DNA of 64,000 nucleotides, from the NCBI RefSeq assembly GCF_013523165.1, contig NZ_JAAMQI010000023.1, positions 1-64,000 on the forward strand, given 5' to 3'. Positions 26,053 to 35,187 of this stretch are shown one piece after another. Position 1 is the first letter of the stretch, and the number at the start of each line of letters is the position of its first letter. This DNA is from Pseudomonas entomophila. Lineage in GTDB: Bacteria; Pseudomonadota; Gammaproteobacteria; Pseudomonadales; Pseudomonadaceae. Both the position numbers and the translations under genes were made by a program. The notes under the pieces are model-generated. The model saw only the letters and a list, made by a program, of their open reading frames with translations, had not been told where the DNA came from and ran no database searches.

Positions 26053-27717
26053 ATGGCGTATTACCGTACCCCACATGATGTGACGGCGCTGCCTGCCTGG
26101 CATGCGCTCCAGCGGCACCGCGACGCCATGCAAGGATTCAGCATGCGCGAGGCATTCGCCCAGGACGCCCAGCGTTTCGAGCATTTCTCCCTCAGCAGCT
26201 GTGGTTTGTTTCTCGACTACTCGAAGAACCTGATCAACGAAGAAACCCGTGACCTGCTGGTGAAGCTGGCCCAGGACGTGGGGCTCAAGGACGCGATCGC
26301 CTCGATGTTCTCCGGCGAGATCATCAACGCCTCCGAAGGCCGTCCGGTCCTGCACACCGCGCTGCGTCGCCCGATCGGCGACAAGCTGGAGGTCAACGGC
26401 ACCGACGTGATGCCGGACGTGCACAAGGTGCTCAACCAGATCACCGAACTGGTCGGGCGCATCCACGACGGCCTGTGGCGCGGCTACAGCGAAAAGCCGA
26501 TCACCGACGTGGTGAACATCGGCATCGGCGGCTCCTTCCTGGGCCCGGAACTGGTGTCCGAGGCGCTGACGCCCTACGCCCAGCGCGGCGTCCGCTGCCA
26601 CTACCTGGCCAACATCGATGGCAGCGAGTTCCACGAGCTCTCGGCCCGCCTGCGTGCCGAGACCACGCTGTTCATCGTCTCGTCGAAATCCTTCAACACC
26701 CTCGAGACGCTGAAAAACGCCACCGCAGCCCGGGCCTGGTACCTGGCGCAGGGCGGCTCGGAAGCCGAGCTGTACCGCCACTTCATCGCGGTCTCGAGCA
26801 ACAAGACCGCTGCCGTGGCCTTCGGCATCCGTGAAGAGAACATCTTCCCCATGTGGGACTGGGTAGGGGGTCGTTACTCGCTGTGGTCGGCCATCGGCCT
26901 GCCGATCGCCCTGGCCATCGGCACCGCCAACTTCAAGGAGCTGCTGTCGGGCGCCTACACCATGGACCAGCACTTCCAGAACGCGCCGTTCGAGCAGAAC
27001 ATGCCGGTCCTGCTGGGCCTACTGGGCGTCTGGTACGGCAACTTCTGGGGCGCGCAGAGCCACGCGATCCTGCCGTACGACCACTACCTGCGCAACATCA
27101 CCAAGCACTTGCAGCAGCTGGACATGGAGTCCAATGGCAAGAGCGTGCTGCAGGACGGCACCCCGGTGAAGATCGATACCGGGCCGGTGATCTGGGGCGG
27201 CGTGGGCTGCAACGGCCAGCATGCCTACCACCAGCTGCTGCACCAGGGCACCCAGCTGATCCCGGCCGACTTCATCGTGCCGGTGGTGAGCTTCAACCCG
27301 GTCGCCGACCACCATCAGTGGCTGTACGCCAACTGCCTGTCCCAGAGCCAGGCGCTGATGCTGGGCAAGACGCGCGAGGAGGCCGAAGCCGAACTGCGGG
27401 AAAAAGGCCTGCCCGAAGCGGAAGTCCAGCGTGTCGCGCCGCACAAGGTCATCCCGGGCAACCGGCCGAGCAACACCCTGGTGGTCGAGCGCATCAGCCC
27501 GCGTCGCCTGGGCGCCTTGGTGGCCATGTACGAGCACAAGGTGTTCGTGCAGAGCGTCATCTGGGGGATCAACGCCTTCGACCAGTGGGGCGTGGAACTG
27601 GGCAAGGAACTGGGCAAGGGCGTCTACCAACGCCTGGTCGGCAGCGAAGCGCACGCCGCCGATGACGGTTCGACCCAAGGTCTGATCAACTACTTCCGCG
27701 GCCGTCACCGCGGCTGA
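26053..27717 (+). CDS. pgi: Glucose-6-phosphate isomerase
   Basis: The 554-residue protein has two SIS domains typical of PGI, with VNIGIGGSFLGPELV near residue 155, FIVSSKSFNTLETL and WVGGRYSLWSAIGL in the middle, and GINAFDQWGVELGK near the end. It interconverts glucose-6-phosphate and fructose-6-phosphate. In Pseudomonas, which lacks phosphofructokinase, it mainly works in the gluconeogenic/Entner-Doudoroff cycle direction. The ATG at 26053 is the family start. A long GC hairpin lies after the stop. Confidence 0.97.
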   Translation: MAYYRTPHDVTALPAWHALQRHRDAMQGFSMREAFAQDAQRFEHFSLSSCGLFLDYSKNLINEETRDLLVKLAQDVGLKDAIASMFSGEIINASEGRPVLHTALRRPIGDKLEVNGTDVMPDVHKVLNQITELVGRIHDGLWRGYSEKPITDVVNIGIGGSFLGPELVSEALTPYAQRGVRCHYLANIDGSEFHELSARLRAETTLFIVSSKSFNTLETLKNATAARAWYLAQGGSEAELYRHFIAVSSNKTAAVAFGIREENIFPMWDWVGGRYSLWSAIGLPIALAIGTANFKELLSGAYTMDQHFQNAPFEQNMPVLLGLLGVWYGNFWGAQSHAILPYDHYLRNITKHLQQLDMESNGKSVLQDGTPVKIDTGPVIWGGVGCNGQHAYHQLLHQGTQLIPADFIVPVVSFNPVADHHQWLYANCLSQSQALMLGKTREEAEAELREKGLPEAEVQRVAPHKVIPGNRPSNTLVVERISPRRLGALVAMYEHKVFVQSVIWGINAFDQWGVELGKELGKGVYQRLVGSEAHAADDGSTQGLINYFRGRHRG

Positions 27718-27733
27718 TCGCACCCCGCCCGTC

Positions 27734-27771
27734 GCTCGCGGGTCGGCCTCCAGCCAGGCCGACCCGCGAGC
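27734..27771 (+). terminator. Long hairpin after pgi
   Basis: A perfect 16-bp stem, GCTCGCGGGTCGGCCT with its complement, has a 6-base loop. No T-run follows, so it may be a weak terminator or an mRNA 3'-end stabiliser. Confidence 0.6.
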
Positions 27772-27841
27772 CGCTCGAACACGGTACAGCCGTCCCCTCA
27801 CCCACGGCCGATCGCTTCGAAAGGCCTAGCTGCAGGTCGCC

Positions 27842-28711
27842 ATGGAAGCCATCCGTCGACGTATCGAAACCCAAGTGCTCAGCATGACCGGCCTGGCCCT
27901 CGGCCAGCTCGACCTGGAAAACCCCAAGGGCGACCCAGGCCTGTTCGGCCCGCAGAGCGTGTGCTGGCGCGTGCACGGCGACTTCACCAGCATGCTGATC
28001 GGCGGCATCGGCGCGCTGCTGCTGCAGTTGCTGCACCCTCTGGCCCTGGCCGGGGTCTGGGATCACTCCAATTTCCGCAAGGACTTGATCGGGCGGCTGC
28101 GGCGTACCGGGCAATTCGTGGCCGGCACCACGTTCGGCTCGACCCGGGACACCGAGTGGCTGATCGAGAAAGTCCGCAAGGTGCACCTGCACGTCGTGGG
28201 GGTCGCGCCTGATGGCAGGCCCTATGCCGCCAGCGACCCGGACCTGCTGACCTGGGTGCATGTGGCCGAGGTCAGCAGCTTCCTGGCCGCGCACCTGCGC
28301 TACCACGATCCACACATGACGCTTGCCGACCAGGACCGCTATTACGATGAGGTCGCCCTGACGGCCGAGCGTCTGGGTGCACGCGGCGTGCCGCGCAACC
28401 GGGCTGAGATCGCTGCGTACCTGGAGGCGGTCCGGCCGCAATTGCGCTGCGACGCCCACAGCCTTGAGGTGGTGCAGGTGCTGCTCGACGCCCCCGCACC
28501 GAGCCGCCTGGCAGTGCCGGTCGGCAAGCTGATGCTCAAGGCCGGCATCGACCTGGTGCCAGAATGGGGCCAGCGCCTGCTCGGTCTGCAGCTCGGCCCG
28601 CTCGAGCGTCGCTTCACGCGTGCGGGCGTGCATGGCATCGCCCCGGTACTGCGCTGGGCCGTGCGCGACAGTTCGCTGTATCGGGCACGACGACGCATGG
28701 GCATCACCTGA
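27842..28711 (+). CDS. DUF2236 / MpaB-like oxygenase family protein
   Basis: The 289-residue protein has the DUF2236 pattern found in MpaB and latex-clearing-protein relatives: WRVHGDFTSMLIGGIGALLLQLLHP near the start, FVAGTTFGSTRDTE, then LTWVHVAEVSSFL. The conserved histidines and Asp/Glu are probable heme or metal ligands in this family. The substrate is unknown. It has no signal peptide or clear membrane anchor. It lies 124 bp after pgi and 82 bp before the DUF748 gene on the same strand, so a shared transcript is possible but not shown. Confidence 0.75.
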   Translation: MEAIRRRIETQVLSMTGLALGQLDLENPKGDPGLFGPQSVCWRVHGDFTSMLIGGIGALLLQLLHPLALAGVWDHSNFRKDLIGRLRRTGQFVAGTTFGSTRDTEWLIEKVRKVHLHVVGVAPDGRPYAASDPDLLTWVHVAEVSSFLAAHLRYHDPHMTLADQDRYYDEVALTAERLGARGVPRNRAEIAAYLEAVRPQLRCDAHSLEVVQVLLDAPAPSRLAVPVGKLMLKAGIDLVPEWGQRLLGLQLGPLERRFTRAGVHGIAPVLRWAVRDSSLYRARRRMGIT

Positions 28712-28793
28712 CGGGTGCCGGCCCAGGGGCGCCCGGAACCCAAGCGCCCTGCCAGACTCCAACCCTCCCCGCTCGCGACAGACGACCGCTGAC

Positions 28794-31715
28794 ATGATCA
28801 AAGGAGTGAGCCGCGTTGCTGCGGCCTTGGTGGCCCTCGTGGCCCTGTACGGCCTGATCGGTTTCTTCATTGTGCCGGGCATTGCCCTGCGCCTTGCCAA
28901 TCAGCAGCTGCAGCAGTACACGACCGCACCGGCCGAGCTGCAACGCCTGGAATTCAACCCTTTCAGCCTCGAGCTGACGCTGTGGGGCCTGAGGATCGGC
29001 GCGCCAGGCGAGCCGACCCTGGGGTTCGAGCGGCTGTACGGGCACCTGCGGCTGGACAGCGCCTGGCGCGGGGTCCTGCACCTGACGGAAGTCGAGCTGG
29101 ACAGGCCGCGTACCCAGGTGGCGTTCGCCAAGGACGGCACGCTCAACCTTGCCCAGCTGTTCACGTTACCCACGCCCTCGGCAGCGGCGGACGAACCTGC
29201 GGCCAGACCATTGCTTGTGCGCATCGACCGCGTACGAATCAATGACGGCTACCTGCGTGTCCGTGACGCTCGCCCGAGCGAGCCGATCGTGCTGCTGTAC
29301 GACTCGCTGAACCTCGAGTTGAAGCACCTGAGCACGCTACCGGGCGACGACGCCGAAATGACCCTGTTAGCCAAGGGGCCCGACGGTGGACAGATCGACT
29401 GGACCGGCACGTTCGGCCTGCTGCCGTTTCGCTCCCAGGGCACGTTGAAGATCACCGATGGCCAGATGAAGCTCTGGTGGCCGTACGTCCGCGACCAAGT
29501 GCCCCTGGTACTGGAAGACGGACGCTTCAGCCTCGAGACCCGGTACCGCCTGGACCTGACTCGAACGACCGAACTGGTGCTGGACAACACCTCGCTGACC
29601 ATCGCGCCCTTCGCCCTCAAGACCCGCGACGGCTCGAAACTGCTGCGCGTCGCCAACCTGCGCGCCCGCGATGCGTCGGTCGACCTGGTACGGCAGACGG
29701 TCGACATCGGCACGTTGCGCAGCGACAACCTGGAGACCTGGGTCGCGCTCGAAACGGATGGTCGACTCGACTGGCAGGCGCTGCTGGCGCCGCCCGCAGA
29801 CACGTCGGCTCGCACCGCCCGCCCCGCCAGCGGCAAGGCGACACGGCGGTCGTCAAAGACCGGCAGCACCCCCTGGCAGATACGGGTCAATGATGCCCGC
29901 CTGCGAGGGTATCAGTTGCATCTCGCGGACCGTCGTCCGGCAGAGCCCGTCCTGTTGGACGTCGGTCCGCTGAACCTGGACGTGAAGCGCTTCGACAGCC
30001 TGAACAAGACCCCCTTCACCCTCATGCTCGACACGGGCGTGGGCAAAGAGGGTCGGCTTCAGGCAAAAGGACAGGTCAATCTCGCGCCGGTCAGCGCCCA
30101 GCTCGACGTGGTCACCCGCGACCTCGACCTGCGCATCGCCCAGGCCTACATCACGCCGCACATCCGCCTCGAACTGCGCAGTGGCAGGCTCGACAGCGAC
30201 CTGAAGGTGAATCTCGAGCGCGTGGAGCCCCTGGCGTTCACCGTGACCGGCAAGGCCCAGGTGAACCAGCTGCACACCCTCGACACCCTCAAGGACCGCG
30301 ACCTGCTGAAATGGCAGCGCCTGACCCTCCAGGGGTTGTCGTACGTGCATGGCGATGCGTTGACGATCGACACGGCAACACTGGACCAGCCCTATGCGCG
30401 CTTCATGATCAACGAAGACCGCAGCACCAACATCGATGACCTGCTCATCGAGACGCCGTCCGAAAAGGCCCAGCGTCAGCAGGCGCGTGCCAGCGCGCCG
30501 TCCGAACCAGCCCTGGGCATTCATATCGGCCGGACGCTGATCAAGGACGGTGCGGCGAACTTCGCCGACTTCACCCTCACGCCGTTCTTCGCCACGGCCG
30601 TGCAGCAGCTTCACGGCACCATCGGCACGATCGACAACCGCCGCGCCGAGCCGGCCAGGATCGACATCGAGGGCAAGGTCGACCGCTACGCGCCGGTGGC
30701 CATCAACGGCAAGCTCAACCCGTTCGACCCCATGGCCAGCCTGGACATCGCCGCCGGCTTCAGACGCGTCGAGCTGACCACCCTGACGCCGTATGCCGGC
30801 AAGTTCGCCGGTTACCGTATCCGCAAAGGCCGGCTCAACCTGGACCTGCACTACGTGATCACCCAGGGTCGGCTCGTGGCCGAGAACGAAGTGGTCGTCG
30901 AACAACTGCAATTGGGCGAGCGGGTCGACAGCCCCGATGCGCTCGACCTGCCGATCCGCCTGGCGGTGGCGTTGCTCAAGGACAGCAAGGGCACCATCTC
31001 GTTGTCCTTGCCGGTCTCGGGCGACCTGCGCAACCCACAGTTCCAGGTCATGCCGATCGTCTGGCAGACCCTGCGCAACCTGGCCCTGCGCGCCGTTCAA
31101 TCACCGTTCCGCTTCATCGGTGGCCTGGTCGCCGGCGGCGATGCCGAGGACTTGAGCACGGTGAGCTTCACGCCAGGGTCGAGCGACCTGGACGATGCGG
31201 CACGGGCTGCCCTGGACACCCTCGCCCAGGCCCTGGCCAAACGGCCCACGCTGCGCCTGGAAATCGAAGGCACCAGCGCACAGGCCAGCGACGGCCCGCT
31301 GATCGCCCAGCAGCGCCTGGAGCGCGAGTACCAGAACGCGTGGTACAAGGTTCTCCAGCGGCGCGGCGACAAGGTGCCCGCGGATGCCTCCCAGCTGCAG
31401 GTCAGCGACGAAGACAAGCCTGCCCTGCTCGAGGGCATCTATCGCACCCGCCTCAAGCAGCCGCCGCCTGCCGAATGGGAGCGCCTCGCTCCCGCGCAAC
31501 GTGCGGCCAGGTTGCGCGATGCCCTCCTCGCGTCGTGGACGCAGAGCACGACCTTGCTGAGGCTGCTCGGGCAGGACCGCGCAAGCAGCATCAAGGATTA
31601 CCTGGTCGGGCATGGCAAGGTCGGGGACGAACGCGTGTATTTCATCGACACGACCCTGGGCAGTGCACGCCCCGATGGCCGGATCGTCACGCCGCTGCAC
31701 CTCGACGCCGAGTGA
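28794..31715 (+). CDS. Large DUF748 (AsmA-like) envelope protein
   Basis: The 973-residue protein begins with one membrane segment (about residues 8-30). A long, beta-rich periplasmic region follows, typical of DUF748/AsmA-related proteins. Examples are FNPFSLELTLWGLRIG near the start and repeated blocks such as VAINGKLNPFDPMASLDIAAGF near residue 650. A C-terminal OmpA-like stretch (SFTPGSSDLDDAARAALDTL) is visible. AsmA-like proteins are proposed to bridge the periplasm and move phospholipids; the role of DUF748 is unproven. ATG 28794 is chosen because it directly precedes the membrane segment. A terminator lies beyond the stop, shared with the convergent BON-domain gene. Confidence 0.8.
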   Translation: MIKGVSRVAAALVALVALYGLIGFFIVPGIALRLANQQLQQYTTAPAELQRLEFNPFSLELTLWGLRIGAPGEPTLGFERLYGHLRLDSAWRGVLHLTEVELDRPRTQVAFAKDGTLNLAQLFTLPTPSAAADEPAARPLLVRIDRVRINDGYLRVRDARPSEPIVLLYDSLNLELKHLSTLPGDDAEMTLLAKGPDGGQIDWTGTFGLLPFRSQGTLKITDGQMKLWWPYVRDQVPLVLEDGRFSLETRYRLDLTRTTELVLDNTSLTIAPFALKTRDGSKLLRVANLRARDASVDLVRQTVDIGTLRSDNLETWVALETDGRLDWQALLAPPADTSARTARPASGKATRRSSKTGSTPWQIRVNDARLRGYQLHLADRRPAEPVLLDVGPLNLDVKRFDSLNKTPFTLMLDTGVGKEGRLQAKGQVNLAPVSAQLDVVTRDLDLRIAQAYITPHIRLELRSGRLDSDLKVNLERVEPLAFTVTGKAQVNQLHTLDTLKDRDLLKWQRLTLQGLSYVHGDALTIDTATLDQPYARFMINEDRSTNIDDLLIETPSEKAQRQQARASAPSEPALGIHIGRTLIKDGAANFADFTLTPFFATAVQQLHGTIGTIDNRRAEPARIDIEGKVDRYAPVAINGKLNPFDPMASLDIAAGFRRVELTTLTPYAGKFAGYRIRKGRLNLDLHYVITQGRLVAENEVVVEQLQLGERVDSPDALDLPIRLAVALLKDSKGTISLSLPVSGDLRNPQFQVMPIVWQTLRNLALRAVQSPFRFIGGLVAGGDAEDLSTVSFTPGSSDLDDAARAALDTLAQALAKRPTLRLEIEGTSAQASDGPLIAQQRLEREYQNAWYKVLQRRGDKVPADASQLQVSDEDKPALLEGIYRTRLKQPPPAEWERLAPAQRAARLRDALLASWTQSTTLLRLLGQDRASSIKDYLVGHGKVGDERVYFIDTTLGSARPDGRIVTPLHLDAE

Positions 31716-31731
31716 CAGCGCAAACGAAAAA

Positions 31732-31754
31732 CCCCCGGCATCGCTGCCGGGGGT
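31732..31754 (-). terminator. Terminator between DUF748 and BON-domain genes
   Basis: CCCCCGGCA-TCGC-TGCCGGGGG has five T residues on its minus-strand side (TTTTTCG), so it mainly ends the BON gene transcript. It can also act on the plus strand less strongly. Confidence 0.8.
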
Positions 31755-31798
31755 CTTGATCAACGTTGGCCAGATCCGTCTGGCCACTCGCTGGGCGC

Positions 31799-32152
31799 TT
31801 ATTCGGCTTTCAGGCCGTCAGCCGAAACGGCTTGGACGCCTTTGATCTTCTTGGCGATCGAGACGGCGACTTCTTTCTGCGACTCGCTGACTTTCACGTC
31901 GGAGGACAGGGAAACCACGCCTTTGTTGGTTTCGACTTTGATGTCGCTGCCTGGAATGCCTTTCTCGGTCAGCAGGTCAGCTTTGACCTTGGTGGTGATC
32001 CAGGTGTCAGAGGTGTCTTGTTTGACTTCTTGGGTAGTCGTGTTGGCCGCCAGCGTCATAGGTGCCTGTGCAGACTGCTGAGCGAAAGCGGCGTTGGCCA
32101 TGGTCAGCGTCAGAGCGGTAGCAGTAGCGGCAGCAATGGCGAACTTCTTCAT
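31799..32152 (-). CDS. BON-domain periplasmic protein (OsmY-like)
   Basis: The 117-residue precursor has a signal peptide, with cleavage expected after AFA at residue 24. One BON domain follows (about residues 44-115, WITTKVKADLLTEKGIPGSDIKVE...). BON proteins bind membranes or phospholipids and are often induced by osmotic or envelope stress. The ATG at 32152 is preferred over the GTG at 32161, because AGGAG is eight bases from the former but only one from the latter. It is a single-gene unit with a terminator. A role in envelope stress is inferred from the family. Confidence 0.85.
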   Translation of the reverse strand: MKKFAIAAATATALTLTMANAAFAQQSAQAPMTLAANTTTQEVKQDTSDTWITTKVKADLLTEKGIPGSDIKVETNKGVVSLSSDVKVSESQKEVAVSIAKKIKGVQAVSADGLKAE

Positions 32153-32371
32153 ACGGAACACTCCTGGTCTTCGATAGGGCTGAGCCAGTCTTTACGGCTT
32201 CAGTACTTATCAGAGTGCACAAGCGATGCCAGGTTCAATCGACAATAAACTTCTTATGAATCAATAGGTTAAATAAAGGACAGCCTTATAACGTCGTGCA
32301 AAATGCATACTGCGGCGTTTTTTTGCAGGCAAGATGCAAGCTCGCCGCAAGCCCGTGCACCCTCCGACATG

Positions 32372-32397
32372 AAAAAGGGCCCCGAAGGGCCCTTTTC
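32372..32397 (-). terminator. Bidirectional terminator after pnp
   Basis: GGGCCC-TTCG-GGGCCC is flanked by A and T runs on both sides. It ends the rpsO-pnp transcript and can also stop plus-strand transcription. Confidence 0.9.
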
Positions 32398-32413
32398 TGA
32401 AGCGGTGTCGTGC

Positions 32414-34519
32414 TTAGACGCCCGATGCCTTGGCAGCTGCGACGTCCTTGATCGACAGCTTGATACGGCCGCGGTTGTCCACGTCCAGTACCAGCACTTC
32501 GACTTCCTGACCTTCCTTGAGGATGTCGGTGACCTTCTCCACGCGCTCGTTGCTGAGCATGGAGATGTGCACCAGACCGTCCTTGCCCGGCAGGATGTTG
32601 ACGAAGGCGCCGAAGTCGACGATGCGCTCGACCTTGCCGACGTAGATCTTGCCGATCTCGGCTTCGGCGGTGATGCTCAGCACGCGCTGACGCGCGGCCT
32701 CGGCCGCTTCCTTGCTTTCGCCGAAGATCTTGATCGAGCCGTCGTCTTCGATATCGATCGACGCCTTGGTCTCTTCACAGATGGCGCGGATGGTCGCGCC
32801 GCCCTTGCCGATGACGTCACGGATCTTGTCGGTGTCGATCTTCATCGCGATCATGGTCGGTGCGTTGGCCGACAGCTCGGTACGCGACTGGGCGATGATC
32901 TGGTTCATCTGGCCGAGGATGTTCAGGCGCGCTTCCAAGGCCTGGCCCAGGGCGATCTCCATGATCTCTTCGGTGATGCCGTTGATCTTGATGTCCATCT
33001 GCAGCGCGGTGACGCCCTTGGCGGTACCGGCGACCTTGAAGTCCATGTCGCCCAGGTGGTCTTCGTCACCCAGGATGTCGGTCAGGACCGCGAACTTGTC
33101 GCCTTCCTTGACCAGGCCCATGGCGATGCCGGCCACCGGCGCCTTCATCGGTACGCCCGCATCCATCAGGGCCAGCGAAGCACCGCAGACCGACGCCATG
33201 GAGCTGGAGCCGTTGGACTCGGTGATTTCCGACACCACACGGATGGTGTACGGGAATTCGCTGTCGCTCGGCAGCATGGCCTGAACGCCACGACGGGCCA
33301 GACGGCCGTGGCCGATTTCACGACGACCGGCGCCGCCCATGCGACCGCACTCACCGACCGAGAACGGCGGGAAGTTGTAGTGCAGCATGAAGGCATCGCG
33401 CTTCTCGCCTTCGAGGGTGTCCAGCAACTGGGCGTCACGGGCAGTACCCAGGGTCGCGACGACCAGGGCCTGGGTTTCGCCACGGGTGAACAGGGCCGAA
33501 CCGTGGGTCTTGGGCAGGACCCCGACCTCGATGTTCAGCGGACGCACGGTGCGGGTGTCACGGCCGTCGATACGCGGCTTGCCGTTGACGATGTTCTCGC
33601 GGACGGTACGGTATTCCAGCTCGCCGAAGATGTCCTTGACCGCGCCTGCGCTCGGGCCGGTCTCTTCGTTGGTGAAGCGGGCCACGACCTGGTCGCGCAG
33701 CTCGCCCAGACGGGCGTAGCGATCGGCTTTCAGGGTAATGGTGTAGGCCTCGGAGATGGCTGCGCCGAACTCGCCACGCACGGCATCGAGCAGCGCGGTG
33801 TTGGCGGCGGCAGGCTGCCATTCCCAGGTTGGCTTGGCGGCTTCGGCAGCCAGCTCCTTGACGGCCTTGATGACGGCCTGGAGTTCGTCGTGGGCGAACA
33901 GCACGGCGCCCAGCATCTGGTCTTCGGTCAGTTCCTTGGCTTCGGATTCGACCATCAGCACGGCAGACTCGGTACCGGCAACGACCATGTCGAGGCTGGA
34001 GGCGGCCAGTTGCTCGTAGGTCGGGTTCAGCAGGTAGCCGGTGCTCTCGTGGAAGGCGACGCGGGCAGCGCCGATCGGGCCTTCGAACGGAATGCCGGAG
34101 ATGGCCAGGGCAGCGGACGTACCGATCATCGCGGCGATGTCCGGATCGGTCTTCTTGCTGGTGGAGACCACGGTGCAGACGACCTGCACTTCGTTCATGA
34201 ACCCTTCGGGGAACAGCGGACGGATCGGACGGTCGATCAGGCGCGAGGTCAGGGTCTCTTTCTCGGAAGGACGGCCTTCACGCTTGAAGAAACCACCTGG
34301 GATCTTGCCGGCGGCGTAGGTCTTTTCCTGGTAGTGCACGGACAGCGGGAAGAAGCTCTTGCTCGGGTCGGCCTGCTTGGCACCGACCACGGTAACCAGC
34401 ACGGTCACGTCGTTATCGACGGTGACCAGCACGGCGCCGGAGGCCTGGCGGGCGATACGGCCCGTTTCGAGCGTAACGGTCGATTGACCGAACTGGAATG
34501 TCTTGATGACCGGGTTCAC
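32414..34519 (-). CDS. pnp: Polynucleotide phosphorylase
   Basis: The 701-residue protein starts at a GTG (34519) with AAGG a few bases upstream; the longer frame extends into the intergenic hairpins. It has two RNase PH-like domains, then KH (IRDVIGKGGATIRAICE) and S1 (GKIYVGKVERIVDFGAFVNI) RNA-binding domains. It degrades RNA 3' to 5' by phosphorolysis, and with RNase E forms the degradosome in many gamma-proteobacteria. It lies 251 bp downstream of rpsO with structured hairpins between, where E. coli PNPase autoregulates. Confidence 0.97.
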   Translation of the reverse strand: MNPVIKTFQFGQSTVTLETGRIARQASGAVLVTVDNDVTVLVTVVGAKQADPSKSFFPLSVHYQEKTYAAGKIPGGFFKREGRPSEKETLTSRLIDRPIRPLFPEGFMNEVQVVCTVVSTSKKTDPDIAAMIGTSAALAISGIPFEGPIGAARVAFHESTGYLLNPTYEQLAASSLDMVVAGTESAVLMVESEAKELTEDQMLGAVLFAHDELQAVIKAVKELAAEAAKPTWEWQPAAANTALLDAVRGEFGAAISEAYTITLKADRYARLGELRDQVVARFTNEETGPSAGAVKDIFGELEYRTVRENIVNGKPRIDGRDTRTVRPLNIEVGVLPKTHGSALFTRGETQALVVATLGTARDAQLLDTLEGEKRDAFMLHYNFPPFSVGECGRMGGAGRREIGHGRLARRGVQAMLPSDSEFPYTIRVVSEITESNGSSSMASVCGASLALMDAGVPMKAPVAGIAMGLVKEGDKFAVLTDILGDEDHLGDMDFKVAGTAKGVTALQMDIKINGITEEIMEIALGQALEARLNILGQMNQIIAQSRTELSANAPTMIAMKIDTDKIRDVIGKGGATIRAICEETKASIDIEDDGSIKIFGESKEAAEAARQRVLSITAEAEIGKIYVGKVERIVDFGAFVNILPGKDGLVHISMLSNERVEKVTDILKEGQEVEVLVLDVDNRGRIKLSIKDVAAAKASGV

Positions 34520-34610
34520 GGTTTCTACCTTCTTCAATGGCTCTGGGGGAAACTGGTGTCTTGCGAATGCTTGGGCAGTGCAGGGAATCGGCCCCGTCGA
34601 CCGTCCAGAT

Positions 34611-34639
34611 AAAACAAAAGGTTGGAAGCCTGGCCAACC
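34611..34639 (-). terminator. Terminator after rpsO
   Basis: On the minus strand GGTTGG pairs with CCAACC and is followed by TTTTGTTTT. An adjacent hairpin (34638-34657, CCGAGCG/CGCTCGG) overlaps it by two bases. The double structure resembles the processed rpsO-pnp region of E. coli. Confidence 0.75.
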
Positions 34640-34770
34640 GAGCGAAACATCGCTCGGCCAGACCAGACCGCCAACCTCTTCGACGAACATGACCTGTTCT
34701 CGTGCACCGCTGCCAGGCAGCGATGCTCAAGACCGCAACACGCCATGTACACCACGTGGCCGAGCCGCTA

Positions 34771-35040
34771 TTAGCGACGCAGGCCCAGGCGACCGATCAG
34801 GGCGCTGTAACGGGTGGTGTCCTTGCCCTTCAGGTAGTCCAGCAGCTTGCGACGCTGGTTAACCATGCGGATCAGGCCACGACGCGAGTGGTGGTCTTTC
34901 TCGTTGGCCTTGAAGTGGCCTTGAAGCTTGTTGATGTTGAAGGTCAGCAGGGCAACCTGAACTTCCGGGCTACCGGTGTCGCCGGCGGCTTGCTGATAGT
35001 CTGCAACGATCTGAGCTTTTTCTTCGACGCTGAGGGCCAT
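34771..35040 (-). CDS. rpsO: 30S ribosomal protein S15
   Basis: The 89-residue protein is the exact family length, with the conserved HSRRGLIRMVNQRRKLLDYLK core that binds the 16S rRNA central domain. It lies between truB and pnp as in most gamma-proteobacteria. The ATG at 35040 (MALSVEEKAQIV) is the family start. The terminator downstream partially separates it from pnp. Confidence 0.98.
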   Translation of the reverse strand: MALSVEEKAQIVADYQQAAGDTGSPEVQVALLTFNINKLQGHFKANEKDHHSRRGLIRMVNQRRKLLDYLKGKDTTRYSALIGRLGLRR

Positions 35041-35187
35041 GTGGCTTCTCCTGATAAACGGATCCCGCACGCGGGGTCCAATAGGCCAGGGACGGAGCCC
35101 TGTATTAATGTAAGAGGCGTGACCGTGCCTATTGACAGCCATCCTCGATCCACGGGCGTTGGCCTGAGCCGCTGCCTGTGGCTTCGA

